64,000 bases of DNA from Pegoplata infirma (lineage: Eukaryota > Arthropoda > Insecta > Diptera > Anthomyiidae). The notes under the pieces were generated by a model. That model had not been told where the DNA came from, did no database searches, and saw only the letters and a list, made by a program, of their open reading frames with translations. The DNA lies in contig OY992537.1 of assembly GCA_963921195.1 (NCBI GenBank), positions 92,400,736-92,464,735 on the forward strand, in the 5' to 3' direction. This document shows, piece after piece, positions 46,051 through 57,487 of this stretch (position 1 is its first letter; every line of letters starts with the position of its first letter). The position numbers and the translations under genes are program-made.

Positions 46051-47090
46051 CCCAGCAAACACAGTGGACTACACTAATTTTGATAAAAATTGCTATTTTT
46101 AGTACAACAATGTTCTGTTTTTCTTTTTTTTGAAAAAATGTGCCATTTTTAGTACCAGTTGCTATTTTAGTACTAAATACTATTTATTTTAGGATTTTTT
46201 ATTAAAAGGTAGTAGTAGTATTTTTAGTACTATTGATACAAATAATTTAAAAAAAAATGTTAACTTTTTCGTAAAAAGTAGTATTTTTAGTACTATTTAA
46301 AATAAACTGTTTAATACCCTTTACAATAACTAACATTTAGTTTTTTTATTTAAAAGGGTAGTATTTTTAGTAGTATTTTAAGTTACAATTTTTAGTACTC
46401 TTTTGAAAAGAGTTTACTAAAAATTGGTTATCTTTAGTTACAGTTTGTAGTAAAGTTACTTTTACTATTTTTTTATAAAAAGTGTATTTTTAGTACTATT
46501 TACCAAAAAAGGTAACATTTTTTAGTGTATTTTTAGTACTATTTACCAAAAATGGTAACATTTTTTAAATACTGTTAAAGTAATCTTTTAAAAATAGTTT
46601 GCCAAAAATTTATTTTTGTTTCTTTTAAAAAAACCTCAGTTTTGAAAGTGTATTTTTTAGTTACAGTAGTTATTTTAGTACTAAATACAATTTTGTATTG
46701 TTTTTTTATAAAAAGGTAGTAGTTTAGTACTATTGAAATAAATTATTTAACATTAATTAAACTAATTGTTGTACTTTTTCAAGATAAATAGTATTTTTAG
46801 TACTGTAGATGTGCATTTTTAGTACTATATAACAAAAATGGTAAATTTTTTTAAATATTTTAAATAATTTATTAATGTTTTGCCTAAAGTTTGTTAAAAA
46901 TTAATTTTTTAAGTTTTGTGTTTTACTAAACATATTTAGTACACTCCTTTACTATGAGCAATGCTTTTTGTTGTTTTAGTACCCTTTTGTGAAATGTAAG
47001 CTTAACATTTTCTATTTTGAATCTGTTTAAAAGTAAACTCATTTTTAGCATTTGTTTTAAAAAAATGTTTAGTACTTTTTAACAATAGCG
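46050..47090 (+). repeat. TAGTATTTTTAGTACT minisatellite, left block
   Basis: Degenerate repetition of AAAAAGGTAGTATTTTTAGTACTATTT at about 30-60 base intervals, starting after TACCCAGCAAACACAGTGG. The core AGTATTTTTAGTACT is partly self-complementary (AGTA ... TACT). Ends where a half MITE begins. Confidence 0.8.
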
Positions 47091-47094
47091 ATTG

Positions 47095-47310
47095 TCATTT
47101 AAATTCCATATGCTACTTGTAGAGTATATAGTTTTTATATTTTGGTAAATAGTCTTGACAAGATCGAAACTAAGTCGTGCTAATAATGACCAACATAAAT
47201 AAATTTAAAACAGCAAAATAATTTCCTTGAAAATCATTCTTTGAGAATATTATGCTGTTATTAGTAAAGAAAAATTACCTCGAGCTAAAATAACCTTACT
47301 CAAAATTATT
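47095..47310 (-). mobile_element. Second half copy of the 27006-27512 MITE family
   Basis: ATGCTACTTGTAGAGTATA, AATAGTCTTGACAAGATC, GACCAACATAAATAAATT, AAAATCATTCTTTGAGAATATT, AAATTACCTCGAGCTAAAATAA. It interrupts the TAGTAC minisatellite. Only one arm is present, as in the copy at 44930. Confidence 0.75.
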
Positions 47311-50300
47311 ATGTTTTGCTAAAAGCATTTACATTTTTACGAAAATCATTAAAAATGTTAAGAAAGTTTTGCTTAAAATTGTAAAGTTTTGTTTATTATT
47401 TTTTTTTTATTAAAAATGTAAAATTTTTAGTACTCTAAACTGTTTAGTACTTCTTTTAAATAATACTTAAAAGATTTGGTTTTAGTAAATTTATTTTTGT
47501 ACTTTTTCGGAAATGGTAGTATTTTAGTACCATTTACACAAAATATTTTAATTTTTACAACATTGCTTAGTACTCTTTTTAAAAAAAGGATTTTGCTTAA
47601 ACTTATGATTATAAGTTATCTTTTCTAATAAACTTATGTTTAGTACTTTTTTATAAAAAATTGTACTATTAGTACTTTTTTTAAAAGCGGTTTGCTAAAA
47701 ATTTAAACGGTTTTAAATAAACTTTAAGTACTTTTTAATTAAAAATGTAGTATTTTTAGTACTATTCATATTTTTTTAGTACTTTTGAAAAATGTAAGCA
47801 AAAAGTGTATTATTTTTAGTTCTCTTTTTAAGAAAATTTTCTTACGTTTGGGTAATTTTTTTTTTATACTGAAATTTACCGAGTTGATAATAATGACGTG
47901 GTTTTGCAACCGTTTTTTCTCTATCATATTATTTAATAAGAAAAAACAAAAATAAAATGTAGCACAACAAAATAGTTTAAGTAATTTAAGTTCTCTTTTC
48001 TAGTTAACTTATGCTTAGTAATTTTTGTAAAAAAGTAGTATTTTTAGTACTTTTTTTAGAACGCAAAAATTTTTTTTTAACGGTTTTGTACAATTTAACA
48101 GGTTTTTAGTAAACTTATTTTTAGTACTTATTTATAAAAAAAGTAGTATTTTTATTACTTTTTATAAAAATTTTATTTTTAGTACTTTTGAAAAATGCAA
48201 TAAAAAGTATTCTTTTCTCAATTCTCTTTTTTTTAGAAAAATTTCATGTGAATATAAGTTTTGCGTGAATATAAGTTTTGCGTATTTTTTTTCATGAAAT
48301 TCACTCAATTGATGATGATGATGTTGTTTTTACAACCGGTTTTTTTCCTTTATCATATTAATAAATTAGAAAAAACAACTGTAGCACAACAAAAAGTTTT
48401 AATTAAAGTTGTATTTTTTAGTAAAATTTTGTTTAGTACTTTTTCATAAAAAGGTAGTATTTTTAGTACTTTTTTAAAATGCTCAAATTTTTACTATAGT
48501 GTCTTAAAATCAATTTGCTGAACATTTTATAGGTTTTAATAAAGATATTTTTAGTACTTTTTTATAAAAATGTCGTTTTTTAGTACTATTTATAAACTGT
48601 ATAATAGTTGTATTAAGTACTTTAAAAAATGTAACAAAAGGTTTATTATTTTAAGTTCTCTTTTTTAGAAGACTTTCTTGTTTACTCCTATTTTTTGGGA
48701 TCTTAAAATAATACATTTATTGTTTGCATTTTACAAAAATACTACATAAAACATTTTTTATAAATCGTACTAAAAATACTACATTTAAAAAAAAAAATAC
48801 TTAAAATATTTGGCCCTTACCACAAGAAAACAAAAAGTCTATTTTAACAAAAGTTTTATTTTAAATTTCAAATTTTCAATACATTTTTTGAAAGTCGATT
48901 TTAAAAACAAAAACAATTTGTATGGAAACAAAATTAAAAGCTCATTTTAAATTTATTTTATTTTCTTGTAGTAAGGCTGTTTGTTTTTAGCTATTTTTTT
49001 TTTAAGTAAACTTATCCTCGTAGTTTTTCTTAAAAGGTACTATGTATTTTAGTACGATTTATAAAAAGTAGTTAAATTTGTACAACATTATTTAACAGTC
49101 TTTCAAAAAAAGAAAAGTTTGCTTAAAAATATCTTTTCAAATGTTATGCATTTTTAAAAAAAGGTAGTATTTTTAGTACTTTTTTATAAAAAGGTAGTAT
49201 TTTTAGTACTTTTTTAAAAAAGGTAGTATTTTTAGTACTTTTTTTAAAACGCTAAAATTTTTACTATAACACCTTAAAAACGGGTTGCTGAAAATTTTTA
49301 TAGGTTTTAAATGAACTAATTTTTAGTACTTTTTTATAAAAATGTAGTGTTTTGGTACTATTTATAAAAATTGTTTTATTAAGTAAAATGTAAACAAAAA
49401 GTGTATATATTTTTTAGAAAACTTTCTTGTTTTCACCTATTTTTGGGTAATTTTTTTTATACCCTCCACTCTAGTGATAGAGGGTATATATAAGTTTGTC
49501 ATTCCGTTTGTAACACCTCGAAATATTGGTCTAGGACCCCATAAAGTATATATATTCATGATCCTCGATCGATTTTAAGACGATCTAGCTATGTCCATCC
49601 GTCCATCTGTCTGTTGAAAACACGCTAACTTTTGAAAGACTTTACGGAGGCTCCTGAAGTTTGAATTGGTCCAGTGGTTCAAAAGTTATGAGCAAAAGAC
49701 TGAATTTCGGCAAGGGTTTTTCGTGAATTTATGAGATAAAAAGCACTATAACTTTCGAAAACCAATTCTGAGGATGCTGAAGCTTGGCATATATATTTTT
49801 CGTTCCTCCAGCCTAGTTCGTGTTGAATTTCACCCAAATCGGTCCAGTGGTTCAAGAGTTATTAGCAAAACCGTGAATTTAAAATTAGCTTCACCTTAAA
49901 TTCACGTGTTGAAAACCCGTTAAACCTGTTTTAAAAACATTGGTAAGTCACAAAAATATCTTACAACGTATTTTTGTCACTCAAAAATATTTTTATACCA
50001 AAACAAAAAAAAAATACACTCGAAAAAAATTTTACACTCAAAAAAAATTTATACTCAAAAAAAAAATTAGTAAATTATTTTTTTTTTTCAAAAATTACTA
50101 AAAAAAAATTTTTACACAAAATAAAATATTTGTAATCAAAACTGTTATTTTTTTCACGTTAGAAAATTTACTATCACTTAAAATGGGCATTGTGGAGGGT
50201 ATTCATAGATTCGGCCAAGTCGAATTTAACTTTTCTACTTGTTTATAATCTAATTCACTCAATTGATATTGATGATAATGTAGTTGTTGTGACAACCCGT

Positions 50301-50747
50301 CTTTCCTCTTTTATATTAATCAATAAGCAAAAACAAAAATAATATTCTCTTTTCTAGTAAACTTATGTATAGTACTTCTTTATAAAAAGGTAGTATTTTA
50401 AGTACCTTTTTATAAAAAAGGTAGTATTTTTAGTACCTTTTTATAAAAAAGGTAGTATTTTTAGTACTTATTTTAAAAAGTCAATTTTTTTATAAACGGT
50501 TTTTTGATAATTTATAATAATAATTTTTTAATACCTTTTTTCAAAAAATTTAGTATTTTTAGTATTATTTATAGAATGTGTTATTAAAAAAATATTTTTA
50601 GCTCTCTTTTTTCGAAAACTTTCTTGTTTTCTTGTATTTTTGGGCAATTTTTTTCATCCTGTTTTCACTCAATTGATGATGATGATAATGATGTTGTTTT
50701 TACAACCCTTTTTTTCCTTTATCATATTAATAAATAAGCAAAAACAA
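47311..50747 (+). repeat. TAGTATTTTTAGTACT minisatellite with higher-order unit
   Basis: Core repeats as in the left block; the tightest run is 49150-49250, three units of about 33 bases. A larger unit is superimposed: AATTGATGATGATGATGTTG, ACAACCGGTTTTT, CCTTTATCATATTAATAAAT and AGAAAAAACAA with TGTAGCACAACAAAA recur near 47885, 48300, 50265 and 50670, the close pairs about 400-415 bases apart. Two DINE copies (2d and 1c) interrupt it and rejoin the same unit on either side. Confidence 0.85.
49459..50245 (+). mobile_element. DINE-1/mini-me-like family 2 element, copy 2d
   Basis: Starts TATACCCTCCACTCTAGTGATAG, ends GGGCATTGTGGAGGGTATTC, hairpin ATTCGGCCAAGTCGAAT and TTCTACTTGTTT. Slightly shorter than 2b (a stretch between CTGAAGTTTG and AATTGGTCCAG is missing). 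Inserted in the minisatellite between GGGTAATTTTTTTT and ATAATCTAATTCACTCAATTG. Confidence 0.9.
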
Positions 50748-51588
50748 AACAAGTAAGAAAACTATAGTCGGTCAAGACCGACCATATAATACCCTACACC
50801 AGAGTTTCCCGGAAAATGGGTCCCATGGACCGGTTGATCTATATGTTGTAAAATCTTTAATAAGTGTAAAAAAACACTCACAAATCAAATTTGAGTGAAA
50901 TAGGCTTCTATTTGTTGACAATAAACCGCTTTAACTGAATATCGGGCGAAATTTTCACAAGGGGCCTGAGTCCAAAACTGGTCCGATGATTATCAGGTTT
51001 GATAAGGTTATTTAAGTATGCGTTTAACATACACAAACAAAATTTTAATTAAATATTTTCTATTTTCATGAAATTTGAGACATTTATGTAAAAATCGGGA
51101 AGGTGGTTTGTATGGGGGCCACAAGAAGAACTGGTCCGATTTCTTTGAAATTCGGAATGGTGATTTGTGAAGACAAAACATGTTTACCTTCTAAATTTCA
51201 AAAAGATACCTTTTATAATACGGTTATTAGAGTCATTTGAGCCAAAACTAAAGAGGACCTTTGTATGGGGGCTAGGTCTAAATATGGACCGATTTTTTCC
51301 AATTTCAATAGGCTTCGTCCTTCGGCCAAGAGAGGCTTAAGTTTCAAATTTCAAGTCAATTGATTCAAAATTGCGACCTGTATCGTGTTTACACCGTTTA
51401 CATGGACAGACAGACAGACAGACGGACGGACAGACGGACGGACGGACGGACATCGCTAAATCGACTCAAAAAGTGATTCTGAGTCGATCGGTATACTTAA
51501 AGGTGGGTCTAGGACCAATATTTCGGGTAGTTACAAACATCAGCACAAACTCATTATACCCTGTACCACAGTGTGGTGTAGGGTATAA
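50748..51588 (-). mobile_element. DINE-like family 1 element, copy 1c
   Basis: Near full-length reverse copy: ACAAGTAAGAAAACTATAG, TCGGTCAAGACCGA hairpin, ATACCCTACACCAGAG, then CAGTGTGGTGTAGGGTATA. GACA/GGAC tract about 51403-51450. The minisatellite unit continues after it (AACATGTAACACAACAAAATTTT), compare AAAATGTAGCACAACAAAATAG at 47956, which gives the empty site. Confidence 0.9.
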
Positions 51589-52640
51589 ATAACATGTAAC
51601 ACAACAAAATTTTAAATGTACAAATGAAACTTAAATCTAAAAATCTAAACATTATTTCCCAATCCAATATCCTGTTTTTTTATTTTTAAACTAATTCCTC
51701 CTTCGCCATGCCCTGTTATGGTTAGAAAACCATAAACACAACAACAACAACAGCAACAACAACTAATGTTTGAAACTTTATAACAACAATCAGACACATC
51801 ATAAGTATTAACATTACTAGCACCATTACTATTATACAAAACAAAATAATAGCAACAACGACAACAACAATAAAAAAACAAGTACAATCTCTCTTTACCA
51901 CCCAACTCAAAAAAACCCCACTTTTCAATACTCCCAACCCACTCCATGCAATTCGTCCTTCTAAACTTATACACTCATCTAACATACAGCATGTCCTTGC
52001 AGTTTAGTTAGTTGTATATTATTATTATTATTTTATTTTGAGTGGGTGTTTTTGGTCTATGGATGGATTAGAGGAGGACATGTGTGTGTTTAGTTGGATG
52101 TAGAGAGAGAATTTCTACTACTTATTTTTTTTTGTTTAGTTTTTGTCTAAAAAACATTATACCACATATAAAATAATATTCTTATGCTAAAAGTTTTAGA
52201 TATTTTGTTGTTGTTGTTGTTGTTCAGATTCCTGGCCAACATGTTTGTCGATGATGTATTATTATACAAAACAACCGTAAAAAGTCCTGCACACACACAC
52301 ACACACACAAACTTACACATAGTTTATCTAAATGTTAGACACACAGACAGACAAGTCATATAAAAAAAAACAATACACACACATAAAAAGAGTCTGATGA
52401 TGCTTTAACAACAAACTATCATTTGTTTATCATCATTATTATCATGAGCATAATAAACATAATAATGATGTATATTTTTCTGCTATAGATTTTGACCATA
52501 AAAACTGAAACAAAACAAAAAAATAAAACATTTGAATTAACATTAATACACTTAGAAAAACTAAAAAATACTACTATAAAATTTTTCGTAAAAACAATAA
52601 AATAGTTTAAAAAGTCTGTAAATTTTGTAAAAAAGAAAAC
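51589..52640. other. Unique-looking stretch with CAA and CA simple repeats
   Basis: Runs of CAACAACAA (51740-51790, 51850-51870), GTTGTTGTTG (52207-52223), (CA)n at about 52291-52308. The minus-strand open frames at 51645-51985 read through the CAA runs and yield poly-Cys or poly-Val; they are not genes. Confidence 0.45.
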
Positions 52641-53810
52641 AAAATCCACTCTACCGCACGTCCTTTAAAATTTATAAATGTTTGTACAAATACTCCCAAG
52701 ACGTTTATTTAGATTAAATTTTTCGTAAAAACAATAAAATTCTTTGAAAATTCTATCTAGAAAATTTTTATTTTAAGTAAAGGACAAGAACAAAATGCAT
52801 AGGCACACCACTTTACCGCACGTCCTTTAAAATTTATAAAAGTTGGCACAAATATTCTTTAGACGATTAGGAAGATTAAATTTTTAAAAACAATTGAATT
52901 CTTTGAAAATTCTATCTAGAAAATTTTTATTTTAAGTAAGGACCATAAATAAAATTTAAAGACATTCCACTTTTCCACTCGTCCTTTAAAATTTATAAAA
53001 GTTGGTATAAATATTCCTCAGACGATTATGAACAAATATTGTTTCTTTTTGCTAAATTTGATATAGATTACGAATATTTATACCAAATTTTGTAAAGATC
53101 TAAGGTTTGGAAGTAAAAAAAAGTAAAATTTTTGTGTCTATTAAAATTGAAATGCATCTAAATTTTTTTTTGTCATTTTTGTAAAAAAAGAAAAAAATCT
53201 TGAGTGTAAAAATTTTCGGAAAAACAATAAAATTGAAATTCTGATTAATTTTTATTTAAAAATAAATATTGTTTTATTCGACCTTTAAAATACTGTATTT
53301 TGAGTAGGTTTATTCTAGCTCGAGGTCATTATTTCCTTTACGAATTAAAACTATGATATTCTCAAAGAATAATTTTCAAGAAAATTATTTTTATGTTTTT
53401 AATTTATTTATGTTGGTCATTTTTGCAAGATTAAGTCGACACGTGTTTCGGAATTTGTCAGATTCCATTCTCAAGACTATTCAGCAAATATAAAAACCCT
53501 ATACTACAACCAGCAAAGGGAATTTAAATTACCAATCGCTAATTTTTAAACTAAAATATTAATACATATTCGAATATACTCTCATTAAGATTAAGAAGAA
53601 GAAAATTATACCACCTTAGTAAGATCACGATCGTCAAATAACCATAGACACACCACTTTACCACTCGTCCTTTAAAATTTATAAAAAATGGTATAAATTT
53701 TCCTCAGACTATTTTTTTTTTCTTTTTGCTAAATTCGACAGAGTTTGCGAATATTTTTATTAAATTTTGTAAAGACCTAAGGTGTTGAAGTAAAAAAAAG
53801 TGTTTTTTGT
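52640..53810 (+). repeat. About 160-base tandem array, split by a MITE
   Basis: CGTCCTTTAAAATTTATAAA recurs at 52659, 52821 and 52980 (periods 162 and 159) and again at 53666. Each is followed by a GGTAYAAATATTCCTCAGACGATT block and AGTAAAATTTTTGTG / ATTCTATCTAGAAAATTTTT. The last unit is separated by the MITE copy at 53282-53640, showing that the array is older than that insertion. Confidence 0.8.
53282..53640 (+). mobile_element. 27006-27512 family MITE, left arm plus centre
   Basis: TTTTGAGTAGGTTTATTCTA, GCTCGAGGTCATTATTTCC, CAAGAAAATTATTTTT, GTCGACACGTGTTTCGG, TTGTCAGATTCCATTCTC, then the centre TTAGTAAGATCACGATCGTCA, which is the inverted form of GACGATCGTGATCTTAC in the complete copy. 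The right arm is missing. Confidence 0.75.
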
Positions 53811-53839
53811 GTCTATTGAAGTTTATCTTAAACTTAAAT

Positions 53840-54115
53840 TCTCTTTTCTGTCATTTTTTTAAAAAAAAATATCTTGAGTGTAAAATTTTTTTGAGTGTAA
53901 AAATTTTTTCGAGTGCAAAATTTTCTTTCGAATGCAAACATTTTTGTTGAGTGACAAAAACACTCTGTTAAGCGTGTTTCTTGTGTTTTTAACACGTAAA
54001 TTCGCGAAAACCCCAATGATAATTTCACGATTTTGCTCATAACTTTTAAACCCTTGAACCGATTTCTTTGAAATGTAATACCAAACTGACCAAGAACGGC
54101 AGTTCCATTAAAAAT
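53840..54115 (-). mobile_element. DINE-like family 2 fragment
   Basis: Reverse-strand piece of the inner part of family 2: repeated TTGAGTGTAAAATTTTTT words, GTGACAAAAACACTCTG, AACACGTAAATTCGCG, TTTTGCTCATAACTTTTAAAC and ACCGATTTC. No ends of the element are present, so it is an old, truncated copy. Confidence 0.7.
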
Positions 54116-54133
54116 TTGACACTTTAAAATATT

Positions 54134-55055
54134 TATACCCTACACCACTCTGTGGTACCACTCTCCCGACATTTACATAATTCCCTCAGAATTCATGAAA
54201 ATGCAAAATATTTTATTAAATTTTTATTTGTAGGTGTTAAGCGTGTACTTTGGTAACCTAATCAAATCTGAATATAATTGGACAATTTTTTTGACTTACA
54301 AGGGAAGTCTCTCTAGTGTCTCCCTGGGTCTCCCTAGTGTCAAATTCATATTTAGGGGGTAAAAAGGAGGGGGGAAGACAAGGCCATTTTTCAGTTTTTT
54401 TCGTTTATCTCCTATATTATGCAAAGAAACCTAGTCATGTTACATACCAAATGAAAGGTCTTTGGAAAACCTATCTACGTGTGCTAAGAACGTGTCCAAA
54501 CATGCACAACTTTTCGTCATATTGAGTAAAATACCAAAATTTTAGGACATTTTTGTTAATAAGTCGAAAAATATTAACTTCATCGGCCCGTTGTTAGCAC
54601 CACGAGATAGGTATTTTTAATACCTTTAATCTGATACAAATTAATTTTGTTTAAATAGGCGTAAATCGTAAAAAACTGAAAAAGGTCAATTTCCCCCATA
54701 CAAACCGACACCCCCCTAAAAATGAGTTTGGGCCGCTATAAAAAAATACGTGTCGAATTAATTTTCGTTCTTAACAAAATATCCAAATTTAATGAAGATC
54801 GGAGGGTGACACCAGGGAGACTTCCCTTGTTAGCCCCCAATATGAAAATTTCGACCGATATTCAGTTGAATCAGTCTATTGGCAACAAAAATAAATCAAT
54901 TCCACTAAAATTTGGTCTGTGTTGGTTTTCTACACTATTTAAAGATCTAACAAAAGATAGATCGAATCGGTCCATGTTTGGACTGGAGACCCATTTTCCG
55001 GAAAATGGGTAGGGTATCATATTTTCGGTCTTGACCGACTTTAACTTTCTTCTTT
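54134..55055 (+). mobile_element. DINE-like family 1 element, copy 1d, deleted and interrupted
   Basis: Start TATACCCTACACCACTCTGTGG, then an internal deletion (the GTCY tract is missing) to CTCCCGACATTTACATAA. The body is interrupted at 54299-54829 by a TTA-flanked MITE and resumes with GCCCCCAATATGAAAATTTCG to the hairpin TCGGTCTTGACCGA near 55027. It abuts copy 2e. Confidence 0.85.
54299..54829 (+). mobile_element. PIF/Harbinger-like MITE, copy 2
   Basis: Same ends as at 17989 (CAAGGGAAGTCTC ... GAGACTTCCCTTG), TTA at 54296-54298 and 54830-54832. The empty site in copy 1a reads GGACTTAGGTCCCATG, here GACTTA plus GCCCCCAATATG once the MITE and one TTA are removed, which fixes the duplication as TTA. 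The left inverted repeat shows a small local duplication, TCTCCCTGGGTCTCCCTAGTG. 531 bases. The open frames inside (54316-54525 and 54722-55012) cross element borders and are not genes. Confidence 0.9.
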
Positions 55056-55056
55056 T

Positions 55057-56249
55057 GATACCCTCGACTCTAGTGATAGAGGGTATATATAATTTTGTCA
55101 TTCCGTTTGTAACACCTCGAAATATTGGCCTAGGACCCCATAAAGTATATATATTCATGATCCTCGATCGATTTTAAGACGATCTAGCTATGTCCGTCCG
55201 TCTGTCCTTCCGTTTGCCTGTTGAAAACACGCTAACTTTTGAAAGACTTTATAGAGGCTCCTGAAGTTTGTCATATATGTTGGGCATTTACTTGGTCAGG
55301 TTGGTATTGCAAGCCAGCAAAATCGGTCCAGTGGTTCAAAATTTATGAGCAAAATACTGAATTTCGGCAAGGGTTTTTCATGATTTTACGAGATAAAACA
55401 CACGGTAACTTTCGAACGACAATTCTGAGAGTGCTGAAGTAAATCATATATATTTACCGTTCCTCTGTCCCAGTTCGTTTCAAATCTCAGCCAGATCGGT
55501 CTAGTGGTTCAAAAGTTATAAGCAAAATCCTGAATTTCAGATTGGTTTCACCTTTAATTCACGTGTTAAAAAACCAGAGTTGTAAACAACAAGCTTTAAA
55601 AACAATTTTAAGCCACAAAATTACTTTACAGAGTATTTTTGTCACTCAGCAATACCCTAGTAAAAAAGTTTTGATATATTGATATATAATTTGATACAAT
55701 GATATTAAATTATATAGGACTTTTTATATGTTCAGATCTAATTTTATCTAAGATTTATTGAGGCTCCATTTTCTTATCTGAGGCTATACATAAATATACA
55801 TATCTGACTTTATGTAACTATATAAATCTATATTAATTTATATAAAATAAGATCAAGTGGATTTAATTGGATGTGACCAAAATTCGGATCTAATTTTATC
55901 ATTTTTTATATTTGTGTATCTAAAATAATACAATTAGATCAAAATTTGATCCAACTTGATACAGCCAATTTTGAGATCAAATTAGATCTAAAAAGTTTTT
56001 TTTTTTACTCGGGTATTTTTACATTAAAAAAAATTTTTACACTCGAAAAAAATTTTACACTCAAAAAAAAATTAGTAAATTATTTTTTTTTAAATGACAA
56101 AAAAAAACGTTTTTTTACTCAAAATAAAATATTTTTAATCAAAATTGTTCATTTTTTCTCACTTTAGAAAATGAACACTTCTTTAAATAGGGCATTGTGG
56201 AGGGTATTCATATATTCGGCCAAGTCGAATTTAACTTTTCTACTTGTGT
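55057..56249 (+). mobile_element. DINE-1/mini-me-like family 2 element, copy 2e, interrupted
   Basis: GATACCCTCGACTCTAGTGATAG start, GTCY tract near 55195-55220, end GGGCATTGTGGAGGGTATTC, ATTCGGCCAAGTCGAAT hairpin and TCTACTTGTG. A TA-rich MITE is inserted at 55655-56013. Begins within a base or two of the end of copy 1d. Confidence 0.9.
55655..56013. mobile_element. TA-rich MITE, second copy, TA duplication
   Basis: Ends CCCTAGTAAAAAAGTTTTGA and TTTTTTTTTACTCGGG; flanked by TA at 55653-55654 and 56014-56015. The empty site in other family 2 copies reads CACTCAGAAATATTTTTACAC, here CACTCAGCAATA plus TATTTTTACA. Interior of GATATAATTTGATACAA type, with ATTTGATC / GATCTAATT words. Tc1/mariner-like by its TA target. 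Confidence 0.85.
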
Positions 56250-56659
56250 TTTTTTTTTAATTTAAATACATTTTGCAATTTTTTGCCGTGTATAACCCCA
56301 AATTTTCTATACAATTCATTCCAGTATCCAGTACAATAAATATGTATTTATATCTACTTTTTTTGAAAAATAATAAATGCCGTTTTGATTGTGTCTCTTC
56401 GTTTTTCTGTTTATGTATGTGCCAAACTAAATGTGTATTAGTTTTCCTAACAACAACCAAAAAAAAACAACAAAATACATTTATATAAAATAAATTACAT
56501 AGTTAAAACTTAGCGACAGTTTGATATGGGTTAGAAATGTCAATGAATATTATCATCATCCTCATCTTGGACCAAAAAAAAAGTTCATATATAACGTAAA
56601 TACCACCACATATTTAGTTTGTTGGGTAATTCATCTCTCAAAACTGGCCGCATCTCTAC
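56250..56659. other. Unique-looking AT-rich stretch
   Basis: No feature supported. Open frames on both strands at 56257-56488 overlap each other and carry no family signature. Confidence 0.35.
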
Positions 56660-56661
56660 TA

Positions 56662-56998
56662 AAGGCTAATTGTCACGATCAGAATTTTTAAATTGTTTTT
56701 GAAATTATTTGTAAAAAACTAAGCTTTTTTAAAGCATACATTTAGGCAGAGATAAAAAATCGCTTAAAAAAGCTTTAAAAAGCTTTATTTTATTAATTTG
56801 TTTGCAATCAAACAAAAATTGTTTTCTTATAGAGCTGACAATAAGTCGAATGATTTTTGACATTTTTAAAAATATTTCTTAAAATTTCGAAAATCATACG
56901 TAACATAATTTTTTATCTGTAATCCTAAAAGTATGCACTACTTTTTACACAAAACCTCGAAAATCGTTTGATTCAGTCTTATCGTGGCAATTGGCCTT
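56662..56998. mobile_element. TA-flanked MITE, AAGGCYAATTGYCACGAT ends
   Basis: Left AAGGCTAATTGTCACGAT and right ATCGTGGCAATTGGCCTT, TA at 56660-56661 and 56999-57000. Inner matches continue (AAGCTTTTTTAAAGCATAC / GTATGCACTACTTTTTAC). 337 bases. The terminal motif also occurs in the tandem repeat at 20780-22760 (GGCCAATTGTCACGAT). Confidence 0.8.
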
Positions 56999-57000
56999 TA

Positions 57001-57480
57001 CGAAAAAAAAAATAGAATAAAAAGTTTATTACAAGTACTCGTATCATATGATATTCGTATTATTTCGTTTGTTGTTGTTTTTTGTTTCTTCTTTTTTTCT
57101 ACATATAAAAACATATTAAGTATGAATATGTGTGAAAGTCCTTTAGTTTTATGGGGTGCAAAATGTGCTTCTTACTGTTATAATTTTTTTTTTTTGTGTT
57201 CATCTCAAAACGAACAAAAAGGAAACCCATAAGAAATGAGAAAACAATACTGAGAAAATTTCTTAAGTTTTTTTTTGTAGTTTTTCTTTTTTGAAGATGA
57301 AATATGTTTAGAGACTCTCTAGAAAAAGGAAGTTAACGAAGTGTATTTTACATAGTAGTTGTAGTACTTACAAACATATACGTTTGCACACAGTATTACT
57401 CATACATATATTACTTATATGTCTTTAAGATGAGATTTTGCAGTTGAAAAACTAGGATGCCAGATGAGTTTTTATTAATT
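57001..57480. other. Unique-looking AT-rich stretch
   Basis: Nothing beyond T runs and TATGTATG-like words. Open frame 56984-57232 crosses the MITE border and is rejected. Confidence 0.35.
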
Positions 57481-57487
57481 TTACTTA

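Noticed and set aside
51645..51985. Minus-strand frames with poly-Cys and poly-Val
   Set aside because: They read through (CAA)n and similar simple repeats; two frames are open in parallel, as expected for trinucleotide runs.
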